Under the pieces are notes generated by a model, which was not told the DNA's origin, searched no databases, and saw nothing but the letters and a program-made list of their open reading frames with translations. Source: Shewanella electrica (GTDB lineage Bacteria; Pseudomonadota; Gammaproteobacteria; Enterobacterales; Shewanellaceae). Taken from it: 64,000 bases of DNA. Numbering within the stretch: the stretch's first letter is position 1; every line of letters begins with the position of its first letter. The stretch is from positions 1 through 64,000 of the forward strand of contig NZ_JAKOGG010000020.1 of NCBI RefSeq assembly GCF_022321485.1, written 5' to 3'. The translations under genes and the position numbers were made by a program. Positions 16,141 to 25,578 of the stretch are shown here, piece by piece.

Positions 16141-18153
16141 CTAAACTTGCGACCATAAACGACTCGCTAGCCCCGAGGCGCGGCGGGTTAGTTGTTTCAC
16201 TGCCAAGTTAAATACCGCTGGGCGTCCGCTACAGCTAAAGTGCTGTTTGGCGCGGGTAATACCGGTGTACAACAATTCACGACATAGCAACTGCACCTGT
16301 GGGCCACGCGGATTCGGCGGCAGCACCAGCGTTACCGCATCAAACTCACTGCCTTGGCTTTTATGCACGGTCATGGCAAAGCAGGTATCGTGGCTTGGCA
16401 AGCGGGCCGGTAACACCTTCATCATGCTGCCGTCAGCGCGTTCAAACCACGCCATCAATCGGCCAGTTTGCTCATCGTGCAACACAATGCCGATATCGCC
16501 GTTAAACAAGCCCAAGTTGTAATCGTTACTGCGAATGATGATCGGCCGACCGCGATAAAACTCCTGCCGTGGTTCAATCAACTGCGCTTGGCTAAGCTGG
16601 CGGATCACTGCGATGTTGATGCCATCGACCCCGTACTCACCGGAGCGCATGGCGCATAGAATACGAAACTGATTAAACGCTTGCAGCACTTGTTGTGGCT
16701 CGGCGTGGCTGGCCGCGAGTTCAAGATACGGCCGATAGTGCGCTACGCAATGTTGCAGCAACGCGCGCTCGGCGCTGCTATCTGTTTGCTGTTCAAACCA
16801 TGCTAGCTCAGGATATTGCTGTCGCCACACTTGGCGTACAGCGGCAACATCGCCTTGGTTCACCGCGTTTGCTAATACGCCGATACCGGCATCGCCTTTA
16901 AAGCGGTGGCTGTGGCGCAACATGCATAAACTGTCGCCCAGTGCATCTTGGCGGGTGCCTTGTGGCAGCTCCATGCCACACAGTGCAGTTAACCGCGCCG
17001 CTTGTTTCGCTGAATATTGCATCTGCCAACTGTCGTCGACGCGCAGACCGTGGCAGATATCTGCCAGCACCGCGCCAGCTTCTACTGAGGCCAACTGATC
17101 TTGGTCACCGAGCAAAATCAATTGCGCGTGTTCGGGCAGGGCATCCAGCAGTTTGGCCATCAGCGGCAAATCGACCATCGAGGCTTCATCAACAATCAAT
17201 AAATCGAGCAGCAGCGGATTGTCGTGACGGTGGCGAAAGCGTGAATCATCGGGGATCACCCCGAGCAAACGGTGAATGGTGGCCGCTTCTTCAGGGATTG
17301 CTGCTAGCGCGGCTTGTAGCGCTGGCGCACTGCTGGCGAGTTCGGCTTGCAGCCGTGCTTTTGAGCCTTTGATCGATTCACTCAAGCGCGCAGCTGCTTT
17401 ACCGGTTGGCGCCACCAAACGCACATGCAATTCAGGTTGCAGTTGCAGTAGCAACAACAGCACTTTGGTGACTGTGGTGGTTTTGCCGGTGCCGGGGCCG
17501 CCAGTGATCACCGATAAGCGCCGCGTTAAGCTGGTGGCCGCCGCCACTTTTTGCCAATCAATCGCTGGGCTTTGGCTGTTAAACAGTTGTGCCAGTACGT
17601 TGGTAACTTGCGCGGCTAACGCGGGTTCGCGCTCAAGCCGTTCGGCAATGTGGTTGTCGCTAGCCAGCGATAACAGTTTGCTGGCGACTTGCTGCTCGTA
17701 GCGCCAATAGCGGCGCAGATACAAACGTTGGCCTTGCAGCACCAGTGGCCGACTTTGCGGGTCATCAACGTCATTCGCTTGTGGTTGCCACACCAAGGAC
17801 GATTGCGCCAAAAACTGGCTGAGTTCTGCGGCTAAATCCCCTTGGCAACGTAATTCGCAACTCAGTGGCGCCGCACCGGTTTGTAGCTGTACCGCAGTCA
17901 GTGGTCGTAAGCCCAACGGATTGCTGGCGTCGATATGATCCAGCGGCAAGCAACTGTGCTGACTAGACAGCTGTTTAGACAACAACGTCAGCAGCAGTAA
18001 CAGCAACGGTTCTGCTTCGGTGAGGAGACCACTAAGTTGCAGCGCAAAGTGGCGATCGAGTGCGGTGATCACCGATTGCTGCTCCGCCAGTTTTAATAGT
18101 TGCGGCAACGGCTGCGAGCACTGTAGTTCGATATTGCTGGTAAGTGTGTCCAT
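16141..18153 (-). CDS. recD: Exodeoxyribonuclease V alpha subunit RecD
   Basis: A 670-residue superfamily 1B helicase, the fast 5'-3' motor of RecBCD that processes double-strand breaks. The Walker A motif GGPGTGKT is at residues 218-225; the Walker B region LLIVDEASMVD, the GDQDQLASVEAGAV motif and a C-terminal TVHKSQGSEFD (motif V) and YTGITRAK (motif VI) are all present. Somewhat longer than E. coli RecD (608). Its ATG shares one base with the recB stop codon (TAATG), so the two are coupled. Last gene of the operon, with the bidirectional terminator beyond it. Confidence 0.97.
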   Translation of the reverse strand: MDTLTSNIELQCSQPLPQLLKLAEQQSVITALDRHFALQLSGLLTEAEPLLLLLLTLLSKQLSSQHSCLPLDHIDASNPLGLRPLTAVQLQTGAAPLSCELRCQGDLAAELSQFLAQSSLVWQPQANDVDDPQSRPLVLQGQRLYLRRYWRYEQQVASKLLSLASDNHIAERLEREPALAAQVTNVLAQLFNSQSPAIDWQKVAAATSLTRRLSVITGGPGTGKTTTVTKVLLLLLQLQPELHVRLVAPTGKAAARLSESIKGSKARLQAELASSAPALQAALAAIPEEAATIHRLLGVIPDDSRFRHRHDNPLLLDLLIVDEASMVDLPLMAKLLDALPEHAQLILLGDQDQLASVEAGAVLADICHGLRVDDSWQMQYSAKQAARLTALCGMELPQGTRQDALGDSLCMLRHSHRFKGDAGIGVLANAVNQGDVAAVRQVWRQQYPELAWFEQQTDSSAERALLQHCVAHYRPYLELAASHAEPQQVLQAFNQFRILCAMRSGEYGVDGINIAVIRQLSQAQLIEPRQEFYRGRPIIIRSNDYNLGLFNGDIGIVLHDEQTGRLMAWFERADGSMMKVLPARLPSHDTCFAMTVHKSQGSEFDAVTLVLPPNPRGPQVQLLCRELLYTGITRAKQHFSCSGRPAVFNLAVKQLTRRASGLASRLWSQV

Positions 18154-21100
18154 TAAAATAATCCCAAATCCAGTTGCCCGCCGTTATTTGGCTGTTGCTT
18201 GCTGCCGTTTGCTGCAGTGGCTGGTGCAGACTGACTGTTGGCACTTGTTGCTGCATCGCTACCGCCATCTTCATCATTACCAGCACCACTGCCAGCAAAT
18301 AAGGCATCCAATGCGCTAATTAACGCTTGTGGTGGCCGGTCATAATAAATGCCCGCTTGCGGATAGTTGGGTGACATGCCACGCAGGAACAGGTAATAAC
18401 AGCCGCCAATGTCTTGGTCATATTGATAGCCAGCCAAGCGGCGGCCGAGATGGCGGTGCAGCGCTAAGGTGTACAGCAGATATTGCAGATCATAGCGATG
18501 GCTCAACATCGCTTGGTGCAGATTGTCGCCGTGGTAATCGTCAAAATGGTTGCCCAAATGGTTAGATTTATAGTCGGCGATATACCAGCGGCCATTGAAG
18601 TTAAAGGTTAAATCGATAAAGCCTTTGAGCATGCCTCGCAGTTGCTCAAAGCTCAGATCGCTTTGGTAGCCATATTGCGCCAGCAGTTGATTGAGTGCAT
18701 GGCAATCCAGCTTGGCAACCGGCAGATAAAACTCCATTTCGGCAATAATCTGCTGCTGGCTCAAGCCTCCGAGCGATAATCCCGGATCGCGTTCACCAAA
18801 TGGGGCGGCCAAAATGTGCTGGTACCAGTCGAGCAGCATGGCATACTCTGCTTCATTAATGCCGTATTGGCGCATGGCATTGGGCAACACCTCACTCAGT
18901 GCGGCCGCTTTATCGGTGGCATCAAAGTCGAGATCTTCCAACACTTGGTGCATGAATGAACCGGCGTTGGCGCCTTTTTCAAACAGAAAACGTGGCTCTG
19001 GCAGTGCTTCTGGCTCAGGTTGTTGCAGCAACAGCGGATCGTCGATTTCGTCATCCATCCCCGGTGTTTGCGGCGGCTGTTCGTCACTCACCGCAGCATG
19101 GCTGCCGCCGTGACCCGCTTGTTTCACTAGGCCACTGTAACTGCCCACACGCCAGTTTTGCCGCTCAGGTAAGTTCAACGTGAGCGGCGCCAGCGGCGCG
19201 GCCGCGGTATCGCTACTGGTTAATTGGCCGGAATACTGCGGCGTAATAACGTCGATGCCGATCACCGCCGATGCCAGCGGTGCAAGGTGTTGCTGCATGG
19301 CAGCAAAGTCCGTATCGCTGCTAGTAAAACCCAGCAGATAGCCGATGGCGCTGTCGGGCAAATAGCTGTTAATGCCTTTTTTCAGCATGCGTGAAAAGTT
19401 TGCCAGCGACAGATAGCAGCGATACACCGGCCGCGTTAACGCCACGTACAGTAAACGCAGATCTTCTGCCAGTTGCTCCTGTTGCTGCTGCGCCTTGGCG
19501 TCTTCACTTTTATCCAGCGACCAGATCAATTGATTGTCGGCGTGATACAGCAGCGGATCGGGCGTGCGGCTGTTGGTGTTGAGGCTGACAAACGGTACAA
19601 AGCAGACCGGATATTCCAGCCCTTTACTCTTGTGAATGGTGACAATCTGCACCAAGTTTTGCTCGCTCTCGAGTCGCAGTTGCTGCTCTTCGCCGTTTTG
19701 TGCTTCCAGCAGTTGCTGCTCAAACCAATACAGCAGTGCGGCAGGGCCATCGAGTTCGGCCGATTTTTGTTGCAGCAGCTCCGCCAGATGGCGCAGATCG
19801 GTGAGGCGGCGCTCGCCGCTGTCTTCCGCCAGTAATCGCTGAATAAGCTCGGTATCGGCGGCAAGTTGCATAATCGCGGGCATCACGCCGCGGCTGAGCC
19901 ACAACTGTTGCCAATGTTCAAATTGGCTGAGCCATAGCGCGCGCGCTTCCTCTTGCAGGTTGAATTGGTGGATTTCACCCACGCTTAAACCGAGCAGTTT
20001 AGTCGCCATGGCGCTACGCAAAGCAAACTCATCCCGCGCATTGAGCAAGGCGTGCAGCAGCAGCGCCAGCTCGTGCGCTTCAATGGTGTTAAACACGCTG
20101 TCACGGCTGATAAATACTGCGCCGATATGGCGTTTTGCCAAGGCTTGTTTCATGGCGGCGGCTTCAAAGTGGTCACGCACCAATACGGCGATATCTTTGG
20201 CGATTAAACGTCGGCTAGTGCTGTTATTGACCAGTTGGCTGTCTTGCTGCAATAACTCGAGGATCTGCTCGGCGGCATCTTCGGCTAACCGTTCGCGCGC
20301 GGTTTCTTTATTTAAACCGTGAGTCGGATCTTCAGCCAGCAAGCGCAGTTGCAGCGCATGGTTGTTGCCGTGGCTGTGTAGCTGTTTCTGCTGTGCCGCA
20401 GCGGGCACGGCTACGTGCTCAAAGGCAATATCTTCACCGGCGAATGGTGCCGCGTGTTGACCAAACAGGGTGTTAACCGCCGTCACCATATCAGCGCTAG
20501 AGCGATAGTTAGTGCCGAGGGTATATTGCCCTTGGGTGGTGTGTTTCGCCGCCAAGTAGGTGTGAATATCACCGCCGCGAAAGGCGTAAATCGCTTGCTT
20601 GGGATCGCCGATCATCAGCAAGCCCCGGCCTTGGCCGTCACTCTCTTGGTTGCTTGGCGATTGTTCTTCCGCAAGCGGCAGCACCTGCTGATAGATGCTG
20701 GAGAAAATCGCAAATTGCAGCGGATCGGTGTCTTGGAATTCGTCAATCAATGCCATCGGGAACCGTTTGGCGATTTCGGCCGCCAGCAACTGTCCGGCAT
20801 TGATCTGTGCATCGTCAGTTGCTTGATAACCCAAGGCGCGGGCGAGGGTGGACAGCAGATCGTCTGGCGTGAGCACATTGCGCTGCGCTTTTTGTTCGGC
20901 AAAACGGCGACGAATATTGTCGCGTGCCAGATACAAAAACGCCGGTTCGACACTGGCTTGCAGCGCGCTGATCTCATCAAGCAACGCCATGATGGGTGCT
21001 TGTTCGGGTGTCGGTGCGGGGGCGCTACTTTTGTTGAGGCTAAGTTTTGCCAGCGACAGCTTGTCTAACGCATCCTCCGGCGGCAGCGCTCGGTTGGATT

Positions 21101-21983
21101 GCACCCAGCTATCCATGCTTTCAAACGCAGGAATGAGTTTGGGATAACCATCGGCCTGTTTGCCATAGCGGGTACCGTTAAGCGATAAGGTTTGCAGCAA
21201 TTCCAGCAGGCCTTGGCGCGCTGCTGGCCACTGCTGTTTTAAGCGAGCAATCGCAGGCGCTAACCGTTCCGCAATCAGGTCAAACGACAGCGGTTTTGGC
21301 CGAGCGATGGCGTTGTTGTTACCGAGTAGCGCACGCAATTTGCCTTGCAGCACTTGCGGCTCTTTAAAGGTGTTGTAGATGATTTGCGCCATCAGGCCGC
21401 TGAGCGGATAACAATGCTCGCGCCAGAAATCGCGCACCGCGTGATGCAGATATTCGCTGTCATCTAAGCTAAATTCCGCTTCAAACAGCAGGCTAGATTC
21501 GAAGGCGAGGTCGCTCAAGATCCGTTGGCAGAAACCGTGAATGGTGAAGATGGCTGCTTCATCGAGCGATTTCAGCGCCAAATCGAGCCGAATTAATGCG
21601 TCGCGGCGTTGCTCTGCACCGAGGTTTGCCAGCAATTCATTGATGAACGGATCGTTCTCTGGCAAGCCCAAACAGGCGCGATACGCTTGGCGAATACGGG
21701 CGCGAATACGGTCGCGCAACTCTTCGGTGGCGGCGTTGGTAAACGTCACCACTAGGATCTGCTCGCAGGTCAACGCGGCGCTGCCAACGCCAAGTAATAA
21801 GCGCAGATATAAACCGGAGATGGTGTAGGTTTTGCCGGTGCCGGCGCTGGCCTCAATCAAGCGGGCGCCACTGAGTGGCAAGGTCATCGGTTGCAGCAGT
21901 TGTGGCGCTGTTGCTGGCTGAGCATTAGCGTTCGATGGCGCTACGGCGGGCTGCATATCGCCAAGTTCTATTTCGTGACTCAT
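18153..21983 (-). CDS. recB: Exodeoxyribonuclease V beta subunit RecB
   Basis: A 1276-residue UvrD-type 3'-5' helicase with a C-terminal nuclease, the catalytic core of RecBCD. The Walker A motif ASAGTGKT is at residues 45-52; LIDEFQDTDPLQF (Walker B), GDPKQAIYAFRGGD, VTIHKSKGLEYPV and LRLLYVALTRP are helicase motifs. The nuclease site is seen near the C-terminus (GFIDLTF and YIADYKSNHLG, supplying Asp and Asp-x-Lys). It is about 100 residues longer than E. coli RecB, partly in a polar, glutamine-rich tail. The start overlaps the recC stop by 4 bases (ATGA). Confidence 0.97.
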   Translation of the reverse strand: MSHEIELGDMQPAVAPSNANAQPATAPQLLQPMTLPLSGARLIEASAGTGKTYTISGLYLRLLLGVGSAALTCEQILVVTFTNAATEELRDRIRARIRQAYRACLGLPENDPFINELLANLGAEQRRDALIRLDLALKSLDEAAIFTIHGFCQRILSDLAFESSLLFEAEFSLDDSEYLHHAVRDFWREHCYPLSGLMAQIIYNTFKEPQVLQGKLRALLGNNNAIARPKPLSFDLIAERLAPAIARLKQQWPAARQGLLELLQTLSLNGTRYGKQADGYPKLIPAFESMDSWVQSNRALPPEDALDKLSLAKLSLNKSSAPAPTPEQAPIMALLDEISALQASVEPAFLYLARDNIRRRFAEQKAQRNVLTPDDLLSTLARALGYQATDDAQINAGQLLAAEIAKRFPMALIDEFQDTDPLQFAIFSSIYQQVLPLAEEQSPSNQESDGQGRGLLMIGDPKQAIYAFRGGDIHTYLAAKHTTQGQYTLGTNYRSSADMVTAVNTLFGQHAAPFAGEDIAFEHVAVPAAAQQKQLHSHGNNHALQLRLLAEDPTHGLNKETARERLAEDAAEQILELLQQDSQLVNNSTSRRLIAKDIAVLVRDHFEAAAMKQALAKRHIGAVFISRDSVFNTIEAHELALLLHALLNARDEFALRSAMATKLLGLSVGEIHQFNLQEEARALWLSQFEHWQQLWLSRGVMPAIMQLAADTELIQRLLAEDSGERRLTDLRHLAELLQQKSAELDGPAALLYWFEQQLLEAQNGEEQQLRLESEQNLVQIVTIHKSKGLEYPVCFVPFVSLNTNSRTPDPLLYHADNQLIWSLDKSEDAKAQQQQEQLAEDLRLLYVALTRPVYRCYLSLANFSRMLKKGINSYLPDSAIGYLLGFTSSDTDFAAMQQHLAPLASAVIGIDVITPQYSGQLTSSDTAAAPLAPLTLNLPERQNWRVGSYSGLVKQAGHGGSHAAVSDEQPPQTPGMDDEIDDPLLLQQPEPEALPEPRFLFEKGANAGSFMHQVLEDLDFDATDKAAALSEVLPNAMRQYGINEAEYAMLLDWYQHILAAPFGERDPGLSLGGLSQQQIIAEMEFYLPVAKLDCHALNQLLAQYGYQSDLSFEQLRGMLKGFIDLTFNFNGRWYIADYKSNHLGNHFDDYHGDNLHQAMLSHRYDLQYLLYTLALHRHLGRRLAGYQYDQDIGGCYYLFLRGMSPNYPQAGIYYDRPPQALISALDALFAGSGAGNDEDGGSDAATSANSQSAPATAANGSKQQPNNGGQLDLGLF

Positions 21984-24900
21984 GCGTTAGCTCCTTCTGC
22001 ACCGCCATTGTTGACGTAATCGGTCAGTTCTTTCAGTTGCGCTTTGTGATACAAGCCCACCAATGGATTGAGCAGCGATAATGCCAGTGCGCCAAAACCT
22101 GCTTCATCAAAATCATCGGGGAAGGTAAAACAGCGCTGTAAGTGCGGATCACTGCCTTCGCCAGCAAATTGCCCACCTTGCCAAATGCTTTGCGCATCGG
22201 CCAAGCGGCCAGCGTGATCTTCGGCGCCGCTTTGGGCGTAAGCTAAGGCGGTATTCGGTGGCAGCATTAATGGCCGTTGTTGCCCTTCAATAAAGCGCTG
22301 AACCCAATGGGTTAGCTGCTGCACCGCTTGCTCAGGCGCCAGTGGTGCAAACGCGTGGAAGTTGTGAATATCGAGCAGATAACTGTGACGCCGCACGCCC
22401 ATGGCATTCATGGCGAGATGGCGCAGATACAGCCGAATAATATCGCGGTTCTTGGCAACGCCGGGGCGCAGATCTACTAAGCCTTTACCGGCGACATTGT
22501 CCAAGTGACCTTGTAGCCGCAGGTTAAGATCGGCCAACGGCACATCGATCAGCAGTTTTTGTTGTGAGTCGCCGCGCAGATATAAACTACGCTCGAGGAT
22601 CGGCGCAATATCGCGGTGATATTGATTGAGCGTCAACTCATCAAATGGCGCGTTGGGCAAGCGGCCGCTGGCTTTGAGTTTTTGGCTAAGAGCAACATCC
22701 ACTACGCCATCATGCTCCAGTGCATCAGACAGCATCAGCGATTGCAGTTGATAGCGTTGTAGCGCGTTTGGCATAAACGGCTCATCGTTATCATCAGCGT
22801 TGAGCGACAGCCCTAAATCCAACTTCAAACTACGGTTAAAAAAGTACTGCACCGGATTGCGATAGAAGCGCACCAGAGCTTGCAGCTCGATGATGTCACT
22901 GTCGTCGCTAACTTCGGTATCGGCTAGCGCCAGTGGTGCGCCGTGCATAAATTCGGCGCGTGCTTGCTGCAACGGCGTTGGGCACCACTGTGGCGAAAAA
23001 GATGGGGTCAGCGGTAATTCATCGCTGCTGAGTAGTTCAGGTTGATACAGGCTTGCATCAAACGGCTGCAGCGGTTGTTGCTTAATCAGGCGCGCATTAA
23101 TCGCGTGTTCGAGTTGCGCCAGTTGCTCGCCGCTGAGTCGCTCGTCACTGCTCAGTTGTGGCAGCAGCGCCTCTGGCACGCAGGTCAGTTGGCAGTATTC
23201 CAGTAATTCGGCAATCAACATCGATGGATTGCGTGGGCTATTGTCGCGCTGTGAGCGGCCAACATAGCTGATGTACAACTGTTGCCGCGCCGATAGCAGC
23301 GCTTCCAAAAACAGATAGCGGTCATCTAAGCGGCGTGAACGGTCACCTTTGCGCGGTAAACGCTGCGCCATCAGATCGAACCCGACTGGGTGTTGCACGC
23401 GCGGATAGAGGCCATCATTCATGCCCAGCAAACACACCACTTTGAATGGAATCGAACGCATTGGCATCAGGGTGCAGAAGTTAATTGCACCTGCCAGATA
23501 GCGCTGACCGACGCGAGATTCTTCTAATTTTCTGCTAAACCACTGCTGCAAAATGGTGTTATCGAGCGGCTCGTTAAATCCTGCTGTGAATAATTCTGAC
23601 TCAAGTTTGGCGATGGCGCCGTTGATGGTCATCAACGCCTGTGTATCACGTTCATCCTCGGCATCGTAGAACTCGGTGCACAGTTGGCTGAGTTGTTGCA
23701 CGCGTATATCAATGCTGGCGGGTACGGCTAATTGCTGGCTAATCTCGTCAATGCTTTCAATAAAATTGAATAGTTTACCCAGCGCTTGCGCGTTTTGCCC
23801 TTCAACGCCGGGTACTGCCAGTTGGCCGTGGAAGAGTTCAGCATCATCTTCCAGCGCATAACCCAAGATTAACCGCTTCAAACCCGCCGCCCATGAGTTT
23901 TGTTCAAAGGCGGGCAGTTGTTGTTGGCTGCGGCTGTCGGCGCTACGGCCCCAGCGCACACCGGCACGGTCGAGCCATTGGCGTACCAGCGCTAACTCTT
24001 CGCTGTCTAAGCCAAAGCGTTTCAGCGTGGCGGGCACTTCTAAAATGGCGAGAATGTCGGTCAAGGCAAAGCGGCTGCGATGAATATCCAACAGTGCTAA
24101 AAAGGCGCTGATCAATGGCGATTCTTGGCTGGCGCCGCGGTCGGCAATGGCATAAGGCAGATAATATTGTCCGTCGCGGCGGGAGAATACTGCATCAATG
24201 TAGGGCGCATAGGCGGCCACATCAGGCAGCATCACCACAATGTCTTTGGCTTGCAGTTCAGGATCGTTGGACAGCATCCACAGCAGATGATCGTGCAGCG
24301 TTTCCACTTCACGCAGCGGCGAATGGCAGCTACGCAACAATAGTGAATGATCGTCCGCGCTGAGCACGCGGCGGCCATCGAGGGTGAGATATAACTCGCT
24401 ATCGGGACCGAGCAGTTGGCCGCGGGTTTCCATCTCTAAAATGTCTTGCTGAATGCCTTGCAGTAGCGTGGCATCGCCGCTGGGATAGAACAGATCATCG
24501 CCCAATTCAATCGCTTCTGGCGGTAGCTCCAGCATCAGGTCTAGCAGTTCGCGCCCCAGTTTGCCGTTATTGGCCAGCAGTGGATTGCCAACAATCAAGT
24601 CTTTCTGCCAATTCTCGGGTAACTGGCGTTTGGCGCCATAGGCTAAGTTAATCCGCGCGCGCGCTTTGGGGTTAACGATGTCGCCCCAATAGTGCTGACA
24701 TGGGCTGAGGCTCAGTACCGTCACGGGAATGCGATGCCCCAAGGCTTGTAACACGCTCAAAGTTTGCGGCGGAATCGAGGAGATACCAAACACAAACAGC
24801 CGCGCAGGGAGCTGCGGCAGTGCCACGTTGTCATCTTCCAGCACTGTGACCAATGCTTGATGCAGGTTGGCACGATGATAGGCGCTTTGGCCGAGTTGGC

Positions 24901-25438
24901 GGTTGAATGCCACCAGTTGTCGCCATAACTCGGGCTGCCATGCTTGTTCATCGCTGAGTACAAACGGCTGTTCACTGGCTTCCCAAGCGGCAATCCAGTC
25001 GGGGCGATATACCAAGTATTGGTCGAAGATATCGGCGATGCGGGCTGCCAGTTGGTAACGCTTGAGTTCCGGCTGGCTGGAATGGCTATCGAGATAGCGT
25101 TGCAGCGGCGCGTACAGCGGTTGGTCAATCAAGGTGGGCAGTAAGCTCAGCAGTTTCCATGTCATCGCCGCTTTGGTGAAGGCGTTTTCCTTGGGTACGT
25201 TTGGCAGCAGGGCGTGGCACAGATCCCAAATAAAGCTTGATGGCAGCGGAAACTCTAACCCTGCGGCAATGCCATTATGCTGGGCGATTTCTAGCCGCAA
25301 CCAGGTCGACATGCCGGGGCTTTGCACCAGCACCTGCTCAATGGCGAGTGGAGATTGGCCGGGCAGCGGCTCGCTTAACTGATCGGCGAGGGTGGCCGAC
25401 AGCAGTTCCATTTTGTTGGACTGAATAAGTTTAAACAT
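21980..25438 (-). CDS. recC: Exodeoxyribonuclease V gamma subunit RecC
   Basis: A 1152-residue protein, close to E. coli RecC (1122). It is a catalytically inactive helicase/nuclease relative that splits the DNA strands and recognises Chi. Typical stretches are the N-terminal WLRLEIAQHNGIAAGLEFPLPSS region, LFVFGISSIPP, and VCLLGMNDGLYPR in the third quarter. It is first in a recC-recB-recD operon with overlapping ends. Unlike E. coli, no protease III gene (ptrA) lies between recC and recB. About 140 bases upstream separate it from the next operon on the same strand and probably hold its promoter. Confidence 0.96.
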   Translation of the reverse strand: MFKLIQSNKMELLSATLADQLSEPLPGQSPLAIEQVLVQSPGMSTWLRLEIAQHNGIAAGLEFPLPSSFIWDLCHALLPNVPKENAFTKAAMTWKLLSLLPTLIDQPLYAPLQRYLDSHSSQPELKRYQLAARIADIFDQYLVYRPDWIAAWEASEQPFVLSDEQAWQPELWRQLVAFNRQLGQSAYHRANLHQALVTVLEDDNVALPQLPARLFVFGISSIPPQTLSVLQALGHRIPVTVLSLSPCQHYWGDIVNPKARARINLAYGAKRQLPENWQKDLIVGNPLLANNGKLGRELLDLMLELPPEAIELGDDLFYPSGDATLLQGIQQDILEMETRGQLLGPDSELYLTLDGRRVLSADDHSLLLRSCHSPLREVETLHDHLLWMLSNDPELQAKDIVVMLPDVAAYAPYIDAVFSRRDGQYYLPYAIADRGASQESPLISAFLALLDIHRSRFALTDILAILEVPATLKRFGLDSEELALVRQWLDRAGVRWGRSADSRSQQQLPAFEQNSWAAGLKRLILGYALEDDAELFHGQLAVPGVEGQNAQALGKLFNFIESIDEISQQLAVPASIDIRVQQLSQLCTEFYDAEDERDTQALMTINGAIAKLESELFTAGFNEPLDNTILQQWFSRKLEESRVGQRYLAGAINFCTLMPMRSIPFKVVCLLGMNDGLYPRVQHPVGFDLMAQRLPRKGDRSRRLDDRYLFLEALLSARQQLYISYVGRSQRDNSPRNPSMLIAELLEYCQLTCVPEALLPQLSSDERLSGEQLAQLEHAINARLIKQQPLQPFDASLYQPELLSSDELPLTPSFSPQWCPTPLQQARAEFMHGAPLALADTEVSDDSDIIELQALVRFYRNPVQYFFNRSLKLDLGLSLNADDNDEPFMPNALQRYQLQSLMLSDALEHDGVVDVALSQKLKASGRLPNAPFDELTLNQYHRDIAPILERSLYLRGDSQQKLLIDVPLADLNLRLQGHLDNVAGKGLVDLRPGVAKNRDIIRLYLRHLAMNAMGVRRHSYLLDIHNFHAFAPLAPEQAVQQLTHWVQRFIEGQQRPLMLPPNTALAYAQSGAEDHAGRLADAQSIWQGGQFAGEGSDPHLQRCFTFPDDFDEAGFGALALSLLNPLVGLYHKAQLKELTDYVNNGGAEGANA

Positions 25439-25578
25439 AGCTGTGACGATGGTGTCCTGCTGTTATAGCGCCTTGCTTGGCTTAGTAGGGCGATTGTAAT
25501 GTGCTACTGCAATAAGTACCAGTTACCGCTGTGGCAAAAACCAGTGTTTACTCATATCAACTTAATTGATTCTAGTTG